Shown piece by piece: positions 16,356 through 24,588 of a stretch of DNA of 64,000 nucleotides (positions are counted from its first letter, which is position 1; each line of letters opens with the position of its first letter). The stretch is taken from positions 22,702 through 86,701 of the forward strand of contig CAIUHP010000084.1 of assembly GCA_903899015.1 (NCBI GenBank), written 5' to 3'. The stretch is from an uncultured Armatimonadota bacterium (GTDB taxonomy: Bacteria; Armatimonadota; Fimbriimonadia; Fimbriimonadales; Fimbriimonadaceae). Under the pieces are notes generated by a model. That model was not told where the DNA came from. It worked only from the letters and a program-made list of their open reading frames with translations, and ran no database searches. The translations under genes and the position numbers were made by a program.

Positions 16356-17115
16356 GGTCTTCGCTGAAAGCTTGCCCTACTGGCGCATGATGCGTCACCC
16401 CAGTCAGTACCAAGTGGGTTGGACATCCAGCTCGGCGACCGCTTTCAATATCGGTATCGAGTCGATCTCCTACTACAAGCGCTTCACTCGCCACACATCC
16501 AAATTCCTGCAGCATGAGATCGATGAGGAAAGGGTTGGGCTTACCAACGACATAGGGTTCGGTCTCACTGCACGCTTGGATTCCGGCGAGAACACTGCCT
16601 GCTCCCGGTACGAGCCGTCCTTGCTCCATTGGGTAGGTAGTGTCGGGGTTCGTAGCCACGAACGCTTGTCCAGAACGAATCCGCTGCATGGCGCCATTCA
16701 TGATGTCGTAAGTGAACTGGCGGCAAATACCCACAACGACCGCTTCGGACGGGCCTCCGTCCGGCATCACTCTTCCATCCTCACCCGCATTAACGACTTC
16801 AAGTCCGTGGTCGCGCAGTCCCGCAACAAGACCCGGTTCGCCGACAACGAAAACCGATCGTAATTCGGAAGCGATTAAGTACGATGCGCACCCAACGCCC
16901 GACGTGTAAATTTCATTGAGCTCAGCAGGGAAGCCCATGCGCCGAAGCTTGGCCAAAAAGAACTCGCGAGTTTGCCCCGAGTTATTGGTGAGATAGCCGA
17001 TCTGTGCGCCCTGAGCTTTGAGGGTGCAGATGGTCTCCGCGGCGTAAGGTATGGGTTCATCGCCTCGATAGACCGTTCCATCGAGGTCGAAGATGTAAAG
17101 CGAGTATCGCGGCAT
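16339..17115 (-). CDS. HAD-superfamily phosphatase, NagD-like
   Basis: A 258-residue class IIA HAD hydrolase of the NagD/phosphoglycolate phosphatase group. It shows FDLDGTVYRGDEPIP (motif I nucleophile), YLTNNSGQTREFF (motif II), a C2 cap region, the VGKPNPFLIDLM lysine and VVGDRLDTDIESGRRAG (acidic motif). It probably dephosphorylates a small sugar phosphate or nucleotide in the cytoplasm. It is the last gene of a three-gene operon: its ATG overlaps the stop of the prenyl synthase gene by one base (TAATG). Its substrate cannot be deduced from that context. Confidence 0.9.
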   Translation of the reverse strand: MPRYSLYIFDLDGTVYRGDEPIPYAAETICTLKAQGAQIGYLTNNSGQTREFFLAKLRRMGFPAELNEIYTSGVGCASYLIASELRSVFVVGEPGLVAGLRDHGLEVVNAGEDGRVMPDGGPSEAVVVGICRQFTYDIMNGAMQRIRSGQAFVATNPDTTYPMEQGRLVPGAGSVLAGIQACSETEPYVVGKPNPFLIDLMLQEFGCVASEALVVGDRLDTDIESGRRAGCPTHLVLTGVTHHAPVGQAFSEDLRGLL

Positions 17116-18128
17116 TACGACTGGCGGCGAATAATGTGATAGGCAACCGTCTCGAGAAGAGCCTTCGATGGAGAATCGGGAAGCTTGTCTAGGGTGAGAA
17201 TTGCCTGGGTGATGTGAGCTTTTGCGGCTTGCTCTGCGAGGTCAAAAGCGCCCCGGGTGTCCATCCAGTCTGAAATCATTCTGATTTCATCCTCATTCAC
17301 GCCGTTTCCAAACTTACGTCGAGCCATCGTCGACTCCGCTTCTGAAAGACAATCTCGAAGGAAGATAAGGGGAAGTGTGGCTTGGCCCTCTCGGAAGTCG
17401 GTGGCAATTGGCTTGCCGGTTTTGCTTTGGTCACCCCGATAGTCGAGGATGTCATCCACGATTTGGAACGCCATGCCAACGTGGTATCCAAAAGCCTTCA
17501 ACGCTCGCTGAATTTCCTCGGGAGCCCCGGCAACAATCGCTCCTACTTCACAGCAACATTCAATGAACGACGCTGTTTTGAGCCCGAGAACATCCAAGTG
17601 AGTCGCCTCATCGAGATCGAAAATTCCGCGAACGCCGAGTTCGCGAACTTCACCCTCTGCGATATCGACTGCTGCCTCCGAGACGCTTCGAATGATGTCG
17701 AGGTCTCCGTCACGAGAGAGGAGCACCATTGCTTTTGAAAGCAAAACGTCTCCAGAAAGAATAGCTGCCGTATTGCCAAATTCTGCACTCGCCGTCGATC
17801 GTCCTCGTCGCGTTACCGCATTATCGATTACGTCGTCGTGAATGAGGGTAGCCATATGGATCATTTCCATACAGGCACCCAACTTTCGAGTTCTCTCAAT
17901 ACTGAATTCGAGGTTTGTCGCTTGCGCGGCCAGCGTCACAAAAGCCGGTCGCAATCGCTTGCCTCCCGCTTCAAGGGTATGCCGCCCAACCTTTTCTACG
18001 AGGTCAACTTGCGAGCGAACCTGGAGGAGAAGTTCCTCTTCAACGATTGCCACTTCATCAGAAATGCGGGCAAGAAGTTCGGGGTCAACGCGGCCTTGGG
18101 ACATTGCGGAGAATGCTGTTGCTGTCAT
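17115..18128 (-). CDS. All-trans polyprenyl diphosphate synthase
   Basis: A 337-residue isoprenyl synthase of the IspB/HepT type that makes the quinone side chain. The first Asp-rich motif is MATLIHDDVIDNAVTRRG (DDxxD) and the second is FQIVDDILDYRGD. GGKRLRPAFVTLAAQA supplies the pyrophosphate-binding Lys-Arg. A long N-terminal region before residue 50 is typical of medium- and long-chain synthases. The start overlaps the ubiE stop by ATGA. Adjacency to the quinone methyltransferase supports a menaquinone-tail role. Chain length cannot be fixed by eye. An alternative start is the second Met (MSQGRVDPE). Confidence 0.93.
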   Translation of the reverse strand: MTATAFSAMSQGRVDPELLARISDEVAIVEEELLLQVRSQVDLVEKVGRHTLEAGGKRLRPAFVTLAAQATNLEFSIERTRKLGACMEMIHMATLIHDDVIDNAVTRRGRSTASAEFGNTAAILSGDVLLSKAMVLLSRDGDLDIIRSVSEAAVDIAEGEVRELGVRGIFDLDEATHLDVLGLKTASFIECCCEVGAIVAGAPEEIQRALKAFGYHVGMAFQIVDDILDYRGDQSKTGKPIATDFREGQATLPLIFLRDCLSEAESTMARRKFGNGVNEDEIRMISDWMDTRGAFDLAEQAAKAHITQAILTLDKLPDSPSKALLETVAYHIIRRQS

Positions 18129-18868
18129 GATAGTCGCCCTCCTGGTTTTTGGGCGTAATGAATACAGATGTTCCCCAACAAGAGATCCTTGTGACGAACA
18201 TTTTCGAACCCAGCACTCTCCATCGAGGCCGATAGTTGTTCTCGGGTCAGAAACCTAAGTGTACTTTTTGGGAGATAGGTGTAGGCCGTAGCTTTACCAA
18301 AAAGTGCGCCAAGTTTAGGGACGAGTTTCAAGCAGATGAGTTCCGAGCAAAACCTGAGAATCGTGTTTCTGGGGCGAGCCATATCCAAGGAAGCAAACCT
18401 GCCTCCTGGCTTGAGAACACGATAAGCTTCGCGATGGGCTTGGTCGATATCGGGAACATTTCGGATGCCCCAACCCACGCTGACGGCATCAAACTGATTG
18501 GAACCAATTGGCAAGCTACAAGCATCACCTAAAGAAATCGATTCTTGATTCTTCGTTTGAGCTACTTGAAGCATTGGCAAGCAGAAATCGACCCCAAACA
18601 CATGGCCGCTTTTGCCAACTGCCATTCGAAGGGGAATCATAAAATCGCCTGTTCCACAGCAAACGTCGAGGGCAGACATACCTTCTGAAAGTTGAAGCGT
18701 GGAAACCGCAAATCGGCGCCAGCGGTGATGGAGTGAGAGGCTGATCAGGGAATTGATACGGTCGTACGAGGGAGCAATTTCAGCAAACATCCCCTGGACG
18801 GCTTGACGTTTCTTCGTCCCTTCCGCTGTCCAGATTGCTTCTTCAGTACCTGAAATTTCCGCCTGCAC
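18125..18868 (-). CDS. ubiE: Demethylmenaquinone/2-polyprenyl-benzoquinol methyltransferase
   Basis: A 247-residue SAM-dependent C-methyltransferase of the UbiE/MenG family, the last step of menaquinone synthesis. Visible are FAEIAPSYDRINSLISLSLH (family signature 1), ALDVCCGTGDFMIPL (SAM motif I, with Cys-Cys before GTG), GVDFCLPML, GDACSLPIGSNQFDAVSVGW and RNVPDIDQAHREAYRVLKPG. The start is GTG at 18868 with TATAAG five bases upstream. It heads the operon ubiE, prenyl synthase, HAD phosphatase. Menaquinone rather than ubiquinone is expected from phylum, which is inference. Confidence 0.94.
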   Translation of the reverse strand: MQAEISGTEEAIWTAEGTKKRQAVQGMFAEIAPSYDRINSLISLSLHHRWRRFAVSTLQLSEGMSALDVCCGTGDFMIPLRMAVGKSGHVFGVDFCLPMLQVAQTKNQESISLGDACSLPIGSNQFDAVSVGWGIRNVPDIDQAHREAYRVLKPGGRFASLDMARPRNTILRFCSELICLKLVPKLGALFGKATAYTYLPKSTLRFLTREQLSASMESAGFENVRHKDLLLGNICIHYAQKPGGRLS

Positions 18869-18873
18869 ACTCT

Positions 18874-18879
18874 CTTATA
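18874..18879 (-). promoter_or_regulatory. -10 box for the ubiE operon (leaderless type)
   Basis: TATAAG on the minus strand, five bases before the GTG start. Confidence 0.45.
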
Positions 18880-19028
18880 CCACCCCTTTGAGGGGTTAGT
18901 TACAGAACTTTCAAGAAAATGTGAAAACTGACGGCGAAATGTCAGATTGTCCTTATTCCGTGGATTATCTATCCGGAAAAACCGATTAAGTGGGACCTGG
19001 ATCAAAACGGGTAAGGTCCGCCAAAGTT

Positions 19029-21287
19029 ATGATTGATGCCTCCAAAACTCGATGGCTGGATATGATGGGGATGGCGGTTTCCGACCCCGATCATCAAGAT
19101 GTTCATGAGGCATTCCGGGGCGCATTCCGTTCTACCGCTGGCACACGAGCGAGAATCGATGTTTTTTCTACTTGTCCATTCCTGATTTATTTGGATGGAG
19201 CGTTAATCGGCGAGGGGCCCATGCGCTGGGCGGACACGCAGCCAGAATATCAGAGCTTTGAAGTTAAGCTTAAAACTGGCGATCACGTTGTCGCTATTCA
19301 CGCTCATTACGAGGGAGTCGAGACACGGCTACTCCGAATTCAGCCGGGATTTTTGGCATGCAGGGTTGAGCAAAGCGAATCCTTCCAAACCATTGAGTGG
19401 AAATCCACTCCACTGAGAGGTTACTCTTCAAAAGTAAAGCGAATCAATCCAGAGCTTGGCTGGATGGAATGGTGCGATACAAGGCAACACCCTTCCGATT
19501 GGATATCGGTAAAGAGTGGAGGTTCCGATTGGGCACCTGTTAAAGCTCAGGCATGGGTAGGAATCGCTCCACGCCAAAGCGAGATTAAGCTCGCTGTATC
19601 TCTTCCTTTCGAAGCCAAAATTCTGGCCAAGGGCGAATTCACTGAGGTCTTTGGTTACGACAACGATGAGCCGAATGCTCAGTTCTTCCTTCGGGATTTG
19701 GCCGCTTATCATGGACCGCCTCAAGGTGTTTGGAGACGTTTCGACTTAGGCAAAGTGCGCTTAATGCGCCCAAAGTTCACCATTGAAGCTCCTGCGGGAG
19801 CAATCGTGACCTTTGCCTATTCAGAGAATTTGGTGCATGGACGGGTCTCTCCGTGGATCACGCTTTCTGCGGGGCCGTCATCCAATCTCGATCGCTACGT
19901 CGTAAGGGGAGGCGTCCAAGAATTTCACCCAATGACTCCCAAAGGCGGTCGGTACGTGGAAGTTCATGTTACCGCCGACCCTAAAAAGGTGCGATTTGTG
20001 GAAGAGAAGTTCGTCGATCGGACTTACCACGGCTCGCCTCAAGGGGCCTTTCACTCAAGCGATGCAAGGCTCAATGAGATTTTTGCCACCGGAATCCATA
20101 CCTATGCGAGTTGTAGCGAGGATTCGGTCATCGATAATCCGACGCGAGAAAGAGGGGAATGGATTGGAGACACGCTTTCTATCGGTCTCGAAAATGCGGG
20201 GGCTGTTTTTAGTGATTTGAAGCTCTTTCGCAACGCCCTCCGGCACGCTGCCTACTGCTCCAGGAGTGACGGGTTGGTCGCTGGCTTATGTCCAGGCACA
20301 GTAGGCTATCTTTCGACCTATGCCTGCCACTGGATGAACGCGGCAGTGCGGTTGTGGGAAATGACCGGAGATCGCGATTCCCTGAGAGAACTGTTCCCAT
20401 TCGCCCGAAAGAACATGGTCGCTTTCTCGACTCACCTAACAGATGCAGGTCTTGAAGGAGATTTGGGCTGGGCGTTCATTGATTGGGGATATGTCGGTAA
20501 CGAAGGTTCGAGCGACATGGGACTGAATCTCATTTACCTTTCGGCCCTTCGCAGCATGATCCGGTGGTGCAGCGCTCTTGGCGAACCCACCTCGGAGTAT
20601 GAAGCTGCGGAAAGTCGCCTCAAACACGCGATTCTCACCTACTTCTCGACGAATGCTCACAGGCCCGAGAAAGTTGGACTGCAACGAGTTGTGCTAGCCC
20701 TTCGCTCTGGGCTGGTACCAACTGTGCACCAGCCGAATTGGGTTCAGTTCGTCAAGAAGCATTACCTTTCTTGTTTTCCGAACGATCAATTTGCCCCACA
20801 TCTCGCTGACCCAGGAACAGCGCAACCGCGATTGATAACTCCCTTTTTTAGTCACTTCGCGTTGTCAGTTCTGTGGGAGCATGGTGAAGGTGAGTTCGTT
20901 CTCAATCAATATCGGACGTGTTGGGGATGGGCGCTCGATCAAGGCTTAACAACCTGGCCGGAAGTATTCGACCTTCGGTGGTCTCATTGTCATCAGTGGT
21001 CGGGCTGCCCGACTTGGCAGATGTCTCGATATGTCTTAGGACTGTCTCCGCGGCGGGATCTGGAAGCCAATACATTCGAATTTCGCCCTCATGTCACTTC
21101 GCTAGAAAAGGTGCAAGGAAAGATTCCAATCGCCGGAAGCACCTACGTCATTCACGTGGACGTCCATCGCACTTCCATGCAATCGCACTGGCACATTCAA
21201 TCCGAAATTCCAATTCGCCTTCTCTTCGATGGCAAATTAAGCGAGCCCCTTACCAAGTTTGAGCATTCGGTGACGCTTAAAGATTAG
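19029..21287 (+). CDS. Alpha-L-rhamnosidase-like glycosidase (GH78 type)
   Basis: About 752 residues. The N-terminal half is beta-sandwich-like, including a jelly-roll portion. The C-terminal half is an (alpha/alpha)6 barrel with DNPTRERGEWIGDTLSIGLE, the counterpart of the GH78 acid-rich motif, then YACHWMNAAVRLWEMTGD, WAFIDWGYVG and the closing CHQWSGCPTWQMSRYVLGL. Family knowledge suggests release of terminal rhamnose from glycans. No signal peptide is visible, so it may act in the cytoplasm on imported oligosaccharide. The ATG at 19029 is preferred. An in-frame GTG at 18990 would add 13 residues. No transporter is adjacent. Confidence 0.82.
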   Translation: MIDASKTRWLDMMGMAVSDPDHQDVHEAFRGAFRSTAGTRARIDVFSTCPFLIYLDGALIGEGPMRWADTQPEYQSFEVKLKTGDHVVAIHAHYEGVETRLLRIQPGFLACRVEQSESFQTIEWKSTPLRGYSSKVKRINPELGWMEWCDTRQHPSDWISVKSGGSDWAPVKAQAWVGIAPRQSEIKLAVSLPFEAKILAKGEFTEVFGYDNDEPNAQFFLRDLAAYHGPPQGVWRRFDLGKVRLMRPKFTIEAPAGAIVTFAYSENLVHGRVSPWITLSAGPSSNLDRYVVRGGVQEFHPMTPKGGRYVEVHVTADPKKVRFVEEKFVDRTYHGSPQGAFHSSDARLNEIFATGIHTYASCSEDSVIDNPTRERGEWIGDTLSIGLENAGAVFSDLKLFRNALRHAAYCSRSDGLVAGLCPGTVGYLSTYACHWMNAAVRLWEMTGDRDSLRELFPFARKNMVAFSTHLTDAGLEGDLGWAFIDWGYVGNEGSSDMGLNLIYLSALRSMIRWCSALGEPTSEYEAAESRLKHAILTYFSTNAHRPEKVGLQRVVLALRSGLVPTVHQPNWVQFVKKHYLSCFPNDQFAPHLADPGTAQPRLITPFFSHFALSVLWEHGEGEFVLNQYRTCWGWALDQGLTTWPEVFDLRWSHCHQWSGCPTWQMSRYVLGLSPRRDLEANTFEFRPHVTSLEKVQGKIPIAGSTYVIHVDVHRTSMQSHWHIQSEIPIRLLFDGKLSEPLTKFEHSVTLKD

Positions 21288-21335
21288 AGACTTCTTTCTT
21301 GGAATTTTCGGGTTTCGTGTATCGTTTAAGCAATC

Positions 21336-21986
21336 ATGCTCCTCATCGCAACTCTCGTTTTGGGTGTCCAACGTCCTCCTGCCGATGAGGTGATGAAGTC
21401 GATGCTGGCTCACTATCAGAGACTAAAGAGCTATTCCGCGAAAATCATCCACCACGGTGACTTTCTATCTGAATCAAAGGAGTCGACCGACACGCTGTCT
21501 TGGCTCGCACCGAAACGATTTGAAATCGTTTCGAATAAGGATTCTTCTCCGAAAATATCCTCCAACGGCAAACGGGTTGCGACCTTCGTGCTCCAAGGGG
21601 TTCCAATTTTGGAAGATTTAACTCAGGGCCAGCATATTCCTGCATGGGAGCCACGGGGCGGCATCGTACTTTCACTGCTCATGCGTGGCCAGTTGGCAGA
21701 CCAGTTATTGCACCCCGAAAAGCCACTCAAAGTGAGTTACTCTTATGGCAAGGACCTCAAGTGGCATGATGTTCCGGTGAGCCAGATAGAAGGGAAGTTA
21801 ACGGCTCCCGGATTTACCGAGACGATCAATTACTACCTGAGCCCAGACTGTAAGCAGATCGTTGGGCTGGAAGTAATCACCGGTGATCGATCTGTTTGGA
21901 CTCAGTACACCGAAGTCCAAGAGAATCCGTTGTTGCCAAAATGGCTGGGAGACCTCCCGAAAACTTCAGGCGAGTCTCCCAATTAA
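21336..21986 (+). CDS. Secreted LolA/DUF2092-like protein
   Basis: A 216-residue protein. The N-terminus MLLIATLVLGVQRPPADEVM looks like a short signal peptide. It is followed by MLAHYQRLKSYSAKI, typical of the start of LolA-fold proteins, and by repeated beta strands (LSWLAPKRFEIVS; GKRVATFVLQG). These proteins bind lipids or lipoproteins in the periplasm, but many members have no known role. A -10-like TATCGT lies 10 bases before the ATG. The gene converges on the S9 peptidase with 11 bases between stops. A second LolA-like protein sits at 60523. Confidence 0.65.
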   Translation: MLLIATLVLGVQRPPADEVMKSMLAHYQRLKSYSAKIIHHGDFLSESKESTDTLSWLAPKRFEIVSNKDSSPKISSNGKRVATFVLQGVPILEDLTQGQHIPAWEPRGGIVLSLLMRGQLADQLLHPEKPLKVSYSYGKDLKWHDVPVSQIEGKLTAPGFTETINYYLSPDCKQIVGLEVITGDRSVWTQYTEVQENPLLPKWLGDLPKTSGESPN

Positions 21987-21997
21987 GTTTGGAATCG

Positions 21998-24532
21998 CTA
22001 TTTGCCGTTCTTAACGTATTTATCAAGCCAGGCTACAAAGCGAGCCCATTGGTCAAGAATGGTCTCCTGCGCGACCTGACCATGATCCTCATACGGATAT
22101 TTATAGAGAGCGGCGGTCTTACCCAGCGCTTCCATCGCATCGAACATGCGCTCCGAGTTGATGGGATCCGTTCCGACATTCTGGTCTTCCATCCCGTGGT
22201 ACATGAGCAAAGCACCGGTCATCCGCTCCGCGAAGAGGAACGGCGACATTTCGAGATAGAAGCTGCGTCCGTCCCACAGCTGACGGTCATCAGTTTGAAA
22301 GCCGAATGGAGTCAAAGTGCGGTTGAAGTTTCCGTCTCCCGCGATTCCCGCTTTGAAGAATGGAGTGTTGACCATGGCGTTTGCAGTGCTGAATGCGCCA
22401 TAGCTGTGGCCGCCGATTCCCAGACGGCTTCGGTCAATCCATCCTCGTCGGTCCAGTTCATCAATCGTCGCCGCAAGGTTATTTCGAAGCTGAGGGACAT
22501 ACTCGTCATTCTTGCGTTCTGCTGGACCTACGATTGGACAATCAGGCTCCACAACGGTGTATCCCAAGCGCGTGAGGATCGCTTTGTTCGCTCCCCCGAC
22601 CTGCGCGAACAGATTCTTATTGAAGGCACGCTTGCTTTTGTTGTAAGCATCTTGAGTGGCGAATTCTGATGGGTAGAACCAGAAGAATGCAGGAGGGTGA
22701 GAGCCAAGCGTGAAGTACTTGGGAAGCGTCACTTTAACTTCAAATTTGAAGCCATCTTGTCGGGTAACAGTAATCGTTTCTCTTCGAGCTTGCGTGAGAT
22801 CGGGAGCGAAATCTGAATTGTTAGTGAGCTTCGTTTCTTGACCACCAGTCACCAAGAAGCTGTTCGGCACCATTGTTGGCGATTGGCGAACAACTAACAG
22901 CGACTTCGCGTCATCGTCAAAAAGGGATGGCTGTTCAAAGACGTCAGCCTTGCTTTCAAAAACCGATTCTCGCTTACCGGTTCCTAAATCGACTCGTTCA
23001 ATAAATGGCCGAGGAGCCTCTTTTTGAGGATCTTTGGAAATTTTCGTCCCTGTGAGATAAGCGTATTTGCCGTCCGTTGAAGTTCGAGCGACAGTTCCTG
23101 TTATCGGGCCTGGTTTCGTCGCGAGCAAAACCGGATCCTCATCCGCTCCCGTTTCAACAAGAGTCTTTGGATGCGTGGGATCATCCAATTTGACAACGGA
23201 AATTCGGGATTTCGTTGCGAACGTTTGCTCCAGGAACAGCGACTTCATATCGCTGGAATACGTAAGCGAGTTGATGTGTGCGGGAGCCGTGAAGATAACT
23301 TTGGCATCCTTGGTTCCGAACGGCGGTAGCCATTGCATCACTTGGTCCGGTCGCTGAGGGCCCTGGGCCGCCCCGGCTGCGCCACGTGCTCCAAAACCAC
23401 CCGCACCGCGACGTCCTTGCTCGTCCGTATTCTCATTTTCATCTATCGAAGGGGCTTCAGGTGCTGGTTGGACTTGAATGAAACTTAGACCGTTACCATC
23501 TGGGCGCCAAGCAAGGTTCCGACGAGCAGCGCCTAATCCGCGACCTCCCGCACCCGAGCCAGGACCGTCTCCGCCTTGCATCCCACGCTTGTTTAGGGAA
23601 ACTGTCTCGGTTCCAAGATCATCCCAAATCGATTCGTGCTGGGGAAAATTTGAGACGGGGAAGATATAGGAGAATGGTTTCTCCATAACTGTGACGTGGA
23701 AGAATTTCCCATCTGGAGCTGGGTCGACAGAACGAATCATGGCAGGCTTGCCGATCGGAGTGACCTTGCCCTTTAGAGTATCCACAACGGCAAGTTGACC
23801 AGTGGTGTAGTACTCCAGCTGTTCTTGTTCAAAAGGATTTTGTAACAAGCTGGGATAGGTTCGAATCGCGGTTGGCTTGCCATCTGTGACCTTGACCTTA
23901 GGGGTCGTTGCCACAGGTGGTTTTGTAGGCAAGTGAGCTCGGTTTTTGGGGACGAGTACCGTTACAAGGTCGTTCTGCCCAATCCAAGTCAGCGTCGTTA
24001 CAAATGTGGCGAGCACGGGCCAGTTTGTGACTGCGTGGCACTTTCCATCGGATGCGTTCGCAACCCAAATTTCGGTTCGGTCAAGAAAATGGGCGAGGAA
24101 GGCGATCTGCTTGCTATCGTGTGACCATACGGGATCAGAAACACGAGCATCAGGTCGTAACGGGATACTAACCGAGTGACCACCTTCGATTTGTACAATT
24201 CGCAATCCCTTGGCGCTTCGAGTGGTGAGGTCACGGGCTCTATTCGCGGCCACGTCGACCTGAACTCCTCCGAGATTGACGTGTTCTTTTCCGAGGGCGG
24301 CCAGACTTGGCATTCCGTCACGTTCGGTCACTACGTAAAGGCGATGATCGGGGCTAATGTTTGTGACGGAGGCGTTTTTGTACCAAGGGGCAAGTGCCGC
24401 ATCGGCAATCTCTTTGGGTGGTTGAATGTAGCCTTCAAGAGTGAGAGGGCTCGATTTAGCAGGTGTTTGGCCGACTGCTACTGCAAAGCAGATCAAGCTG
24501 AAGGCGGCAACGGAAGCGCGCACGCAAAACAT
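21998..24532 (-). CDS. Secreted prolyl-oligopeptidase family (S9) serine peptidase
   Basis: An 844-residue protein with a signal peptide (MFCVRASVAAFSLICFAVAVGQ), a WD40/propeller-like region (about 60-560) containing a Gly-rich insert around GGDGPGSGAGGRGLG, and a C-terminal alpha/beta-hydrolase. The catalytic serine is in GIGGHSYGAFSTANA, the aspartate in GMEDQNVGT and the histidine in YEDHGQ. It should cleave short peptides in the periplasm or outside. The family includes glutamyl and dipeptidyl peptidases, and specificity is not readable. A perfect inverted repeat spans its start codon (24517-24565). It lies downstream of the acyl-CoA synthetase on the same strand. Confidence 0.92.
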   Translation of the reverse strand: MFCVRASVAAFSLICFAVAVGQTPAKSSPLTLEGYIQPPKEIADAALAPWYKNASVTNISPDHRLYVVTERDGMPSLAALGKEHVNLGGVQVDVAANRARDLTTRSAKGLRIVQIEGGHSVSIPLRPDARVSDPVWSHDSKQIAFLAHFLDRTEIWVANASDGKCHAVTNWPVLATFVTTLTWIGQNDLVTVLVPKNRAHLPTKPPVATTPKVKVTDGKPTAIRTYPSLLQNPFEQEQLEYYTTGQLAVVDTLKGKVTPIGKPAMIRSVDPAPDGKFFHVTVMEKPFSYIFPVSNFPQHESIWDDLGTETVSLNKRGMQGGDGPGSGAGGRGLGAARRNLAWRPDGNGLSFIQVQPAPEAPSIDENENTDEQGRRGAGGFGARGAAGAAQGPQRPDQVMQWLPPFGTKDAKVIFTAPAHINSLTYSSDMKSLFLEQTFATKSRISVVKLDDPTHPKTLVETGADEDPVLLATKPGPITGTVARTSTDGKYAYLTGTKISKDPQKEAPRPFIERVDLGTGKRESVFESKADVFEQPSLFDDDAKSLLVVRQSPTMVPNSFLVTGGQETKLTNNSDFAPDLTQARRETITVTRQDGFKFEVKVTLPKYFTLGSHPPAFFWFYPSEFATQDAYNKSKRAFNKNLFAQVGGANKAILTRLGYTVVEPDCPIVGPAERKNDEYVPQLRNNLAATIDELDRRGWIDRSRLGIGGHSYGAFSTANAMVNTPFFKAGIAGDGNFNRTLTPFGFQTDDRQLWDGRSFYLEMSPFLFAERMTGALLMYHGMEDQNVGTDPINSERMFDAMEALGKTAALYKYPYEDHGQVAQETILDQWARFVAWLDKYVKNGK

Positions 24533-24565
24533 GGTTAAGAGATTCTTACTGGTTTTGCGTGCGCG
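24517..24565 (-). promoter_or_regulatory. 14-bp perfect inverted repeat spanning the S9 peptidase start codon
   Basis: The arms are CGCGCACGCAAAAC and GTTTTGCGTGCGCG, separated by 21 bases that contain a nested TAAGA/TCTTA hairpin. In the minus-strand RNA the 3' arm begins with the G of the ATG and covers codons 2-5. No T-run follows on either strand, so it does not look like a simple terminator. It may be a start-blocking RNA structure, or a DNA operator if transcription begins inside the loop (TAAGAAT there resembles a -10 box). Confidence 0.6.
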
Positions 24566-24588
24566 TTGACTAAGAAGTTATTTACTTA

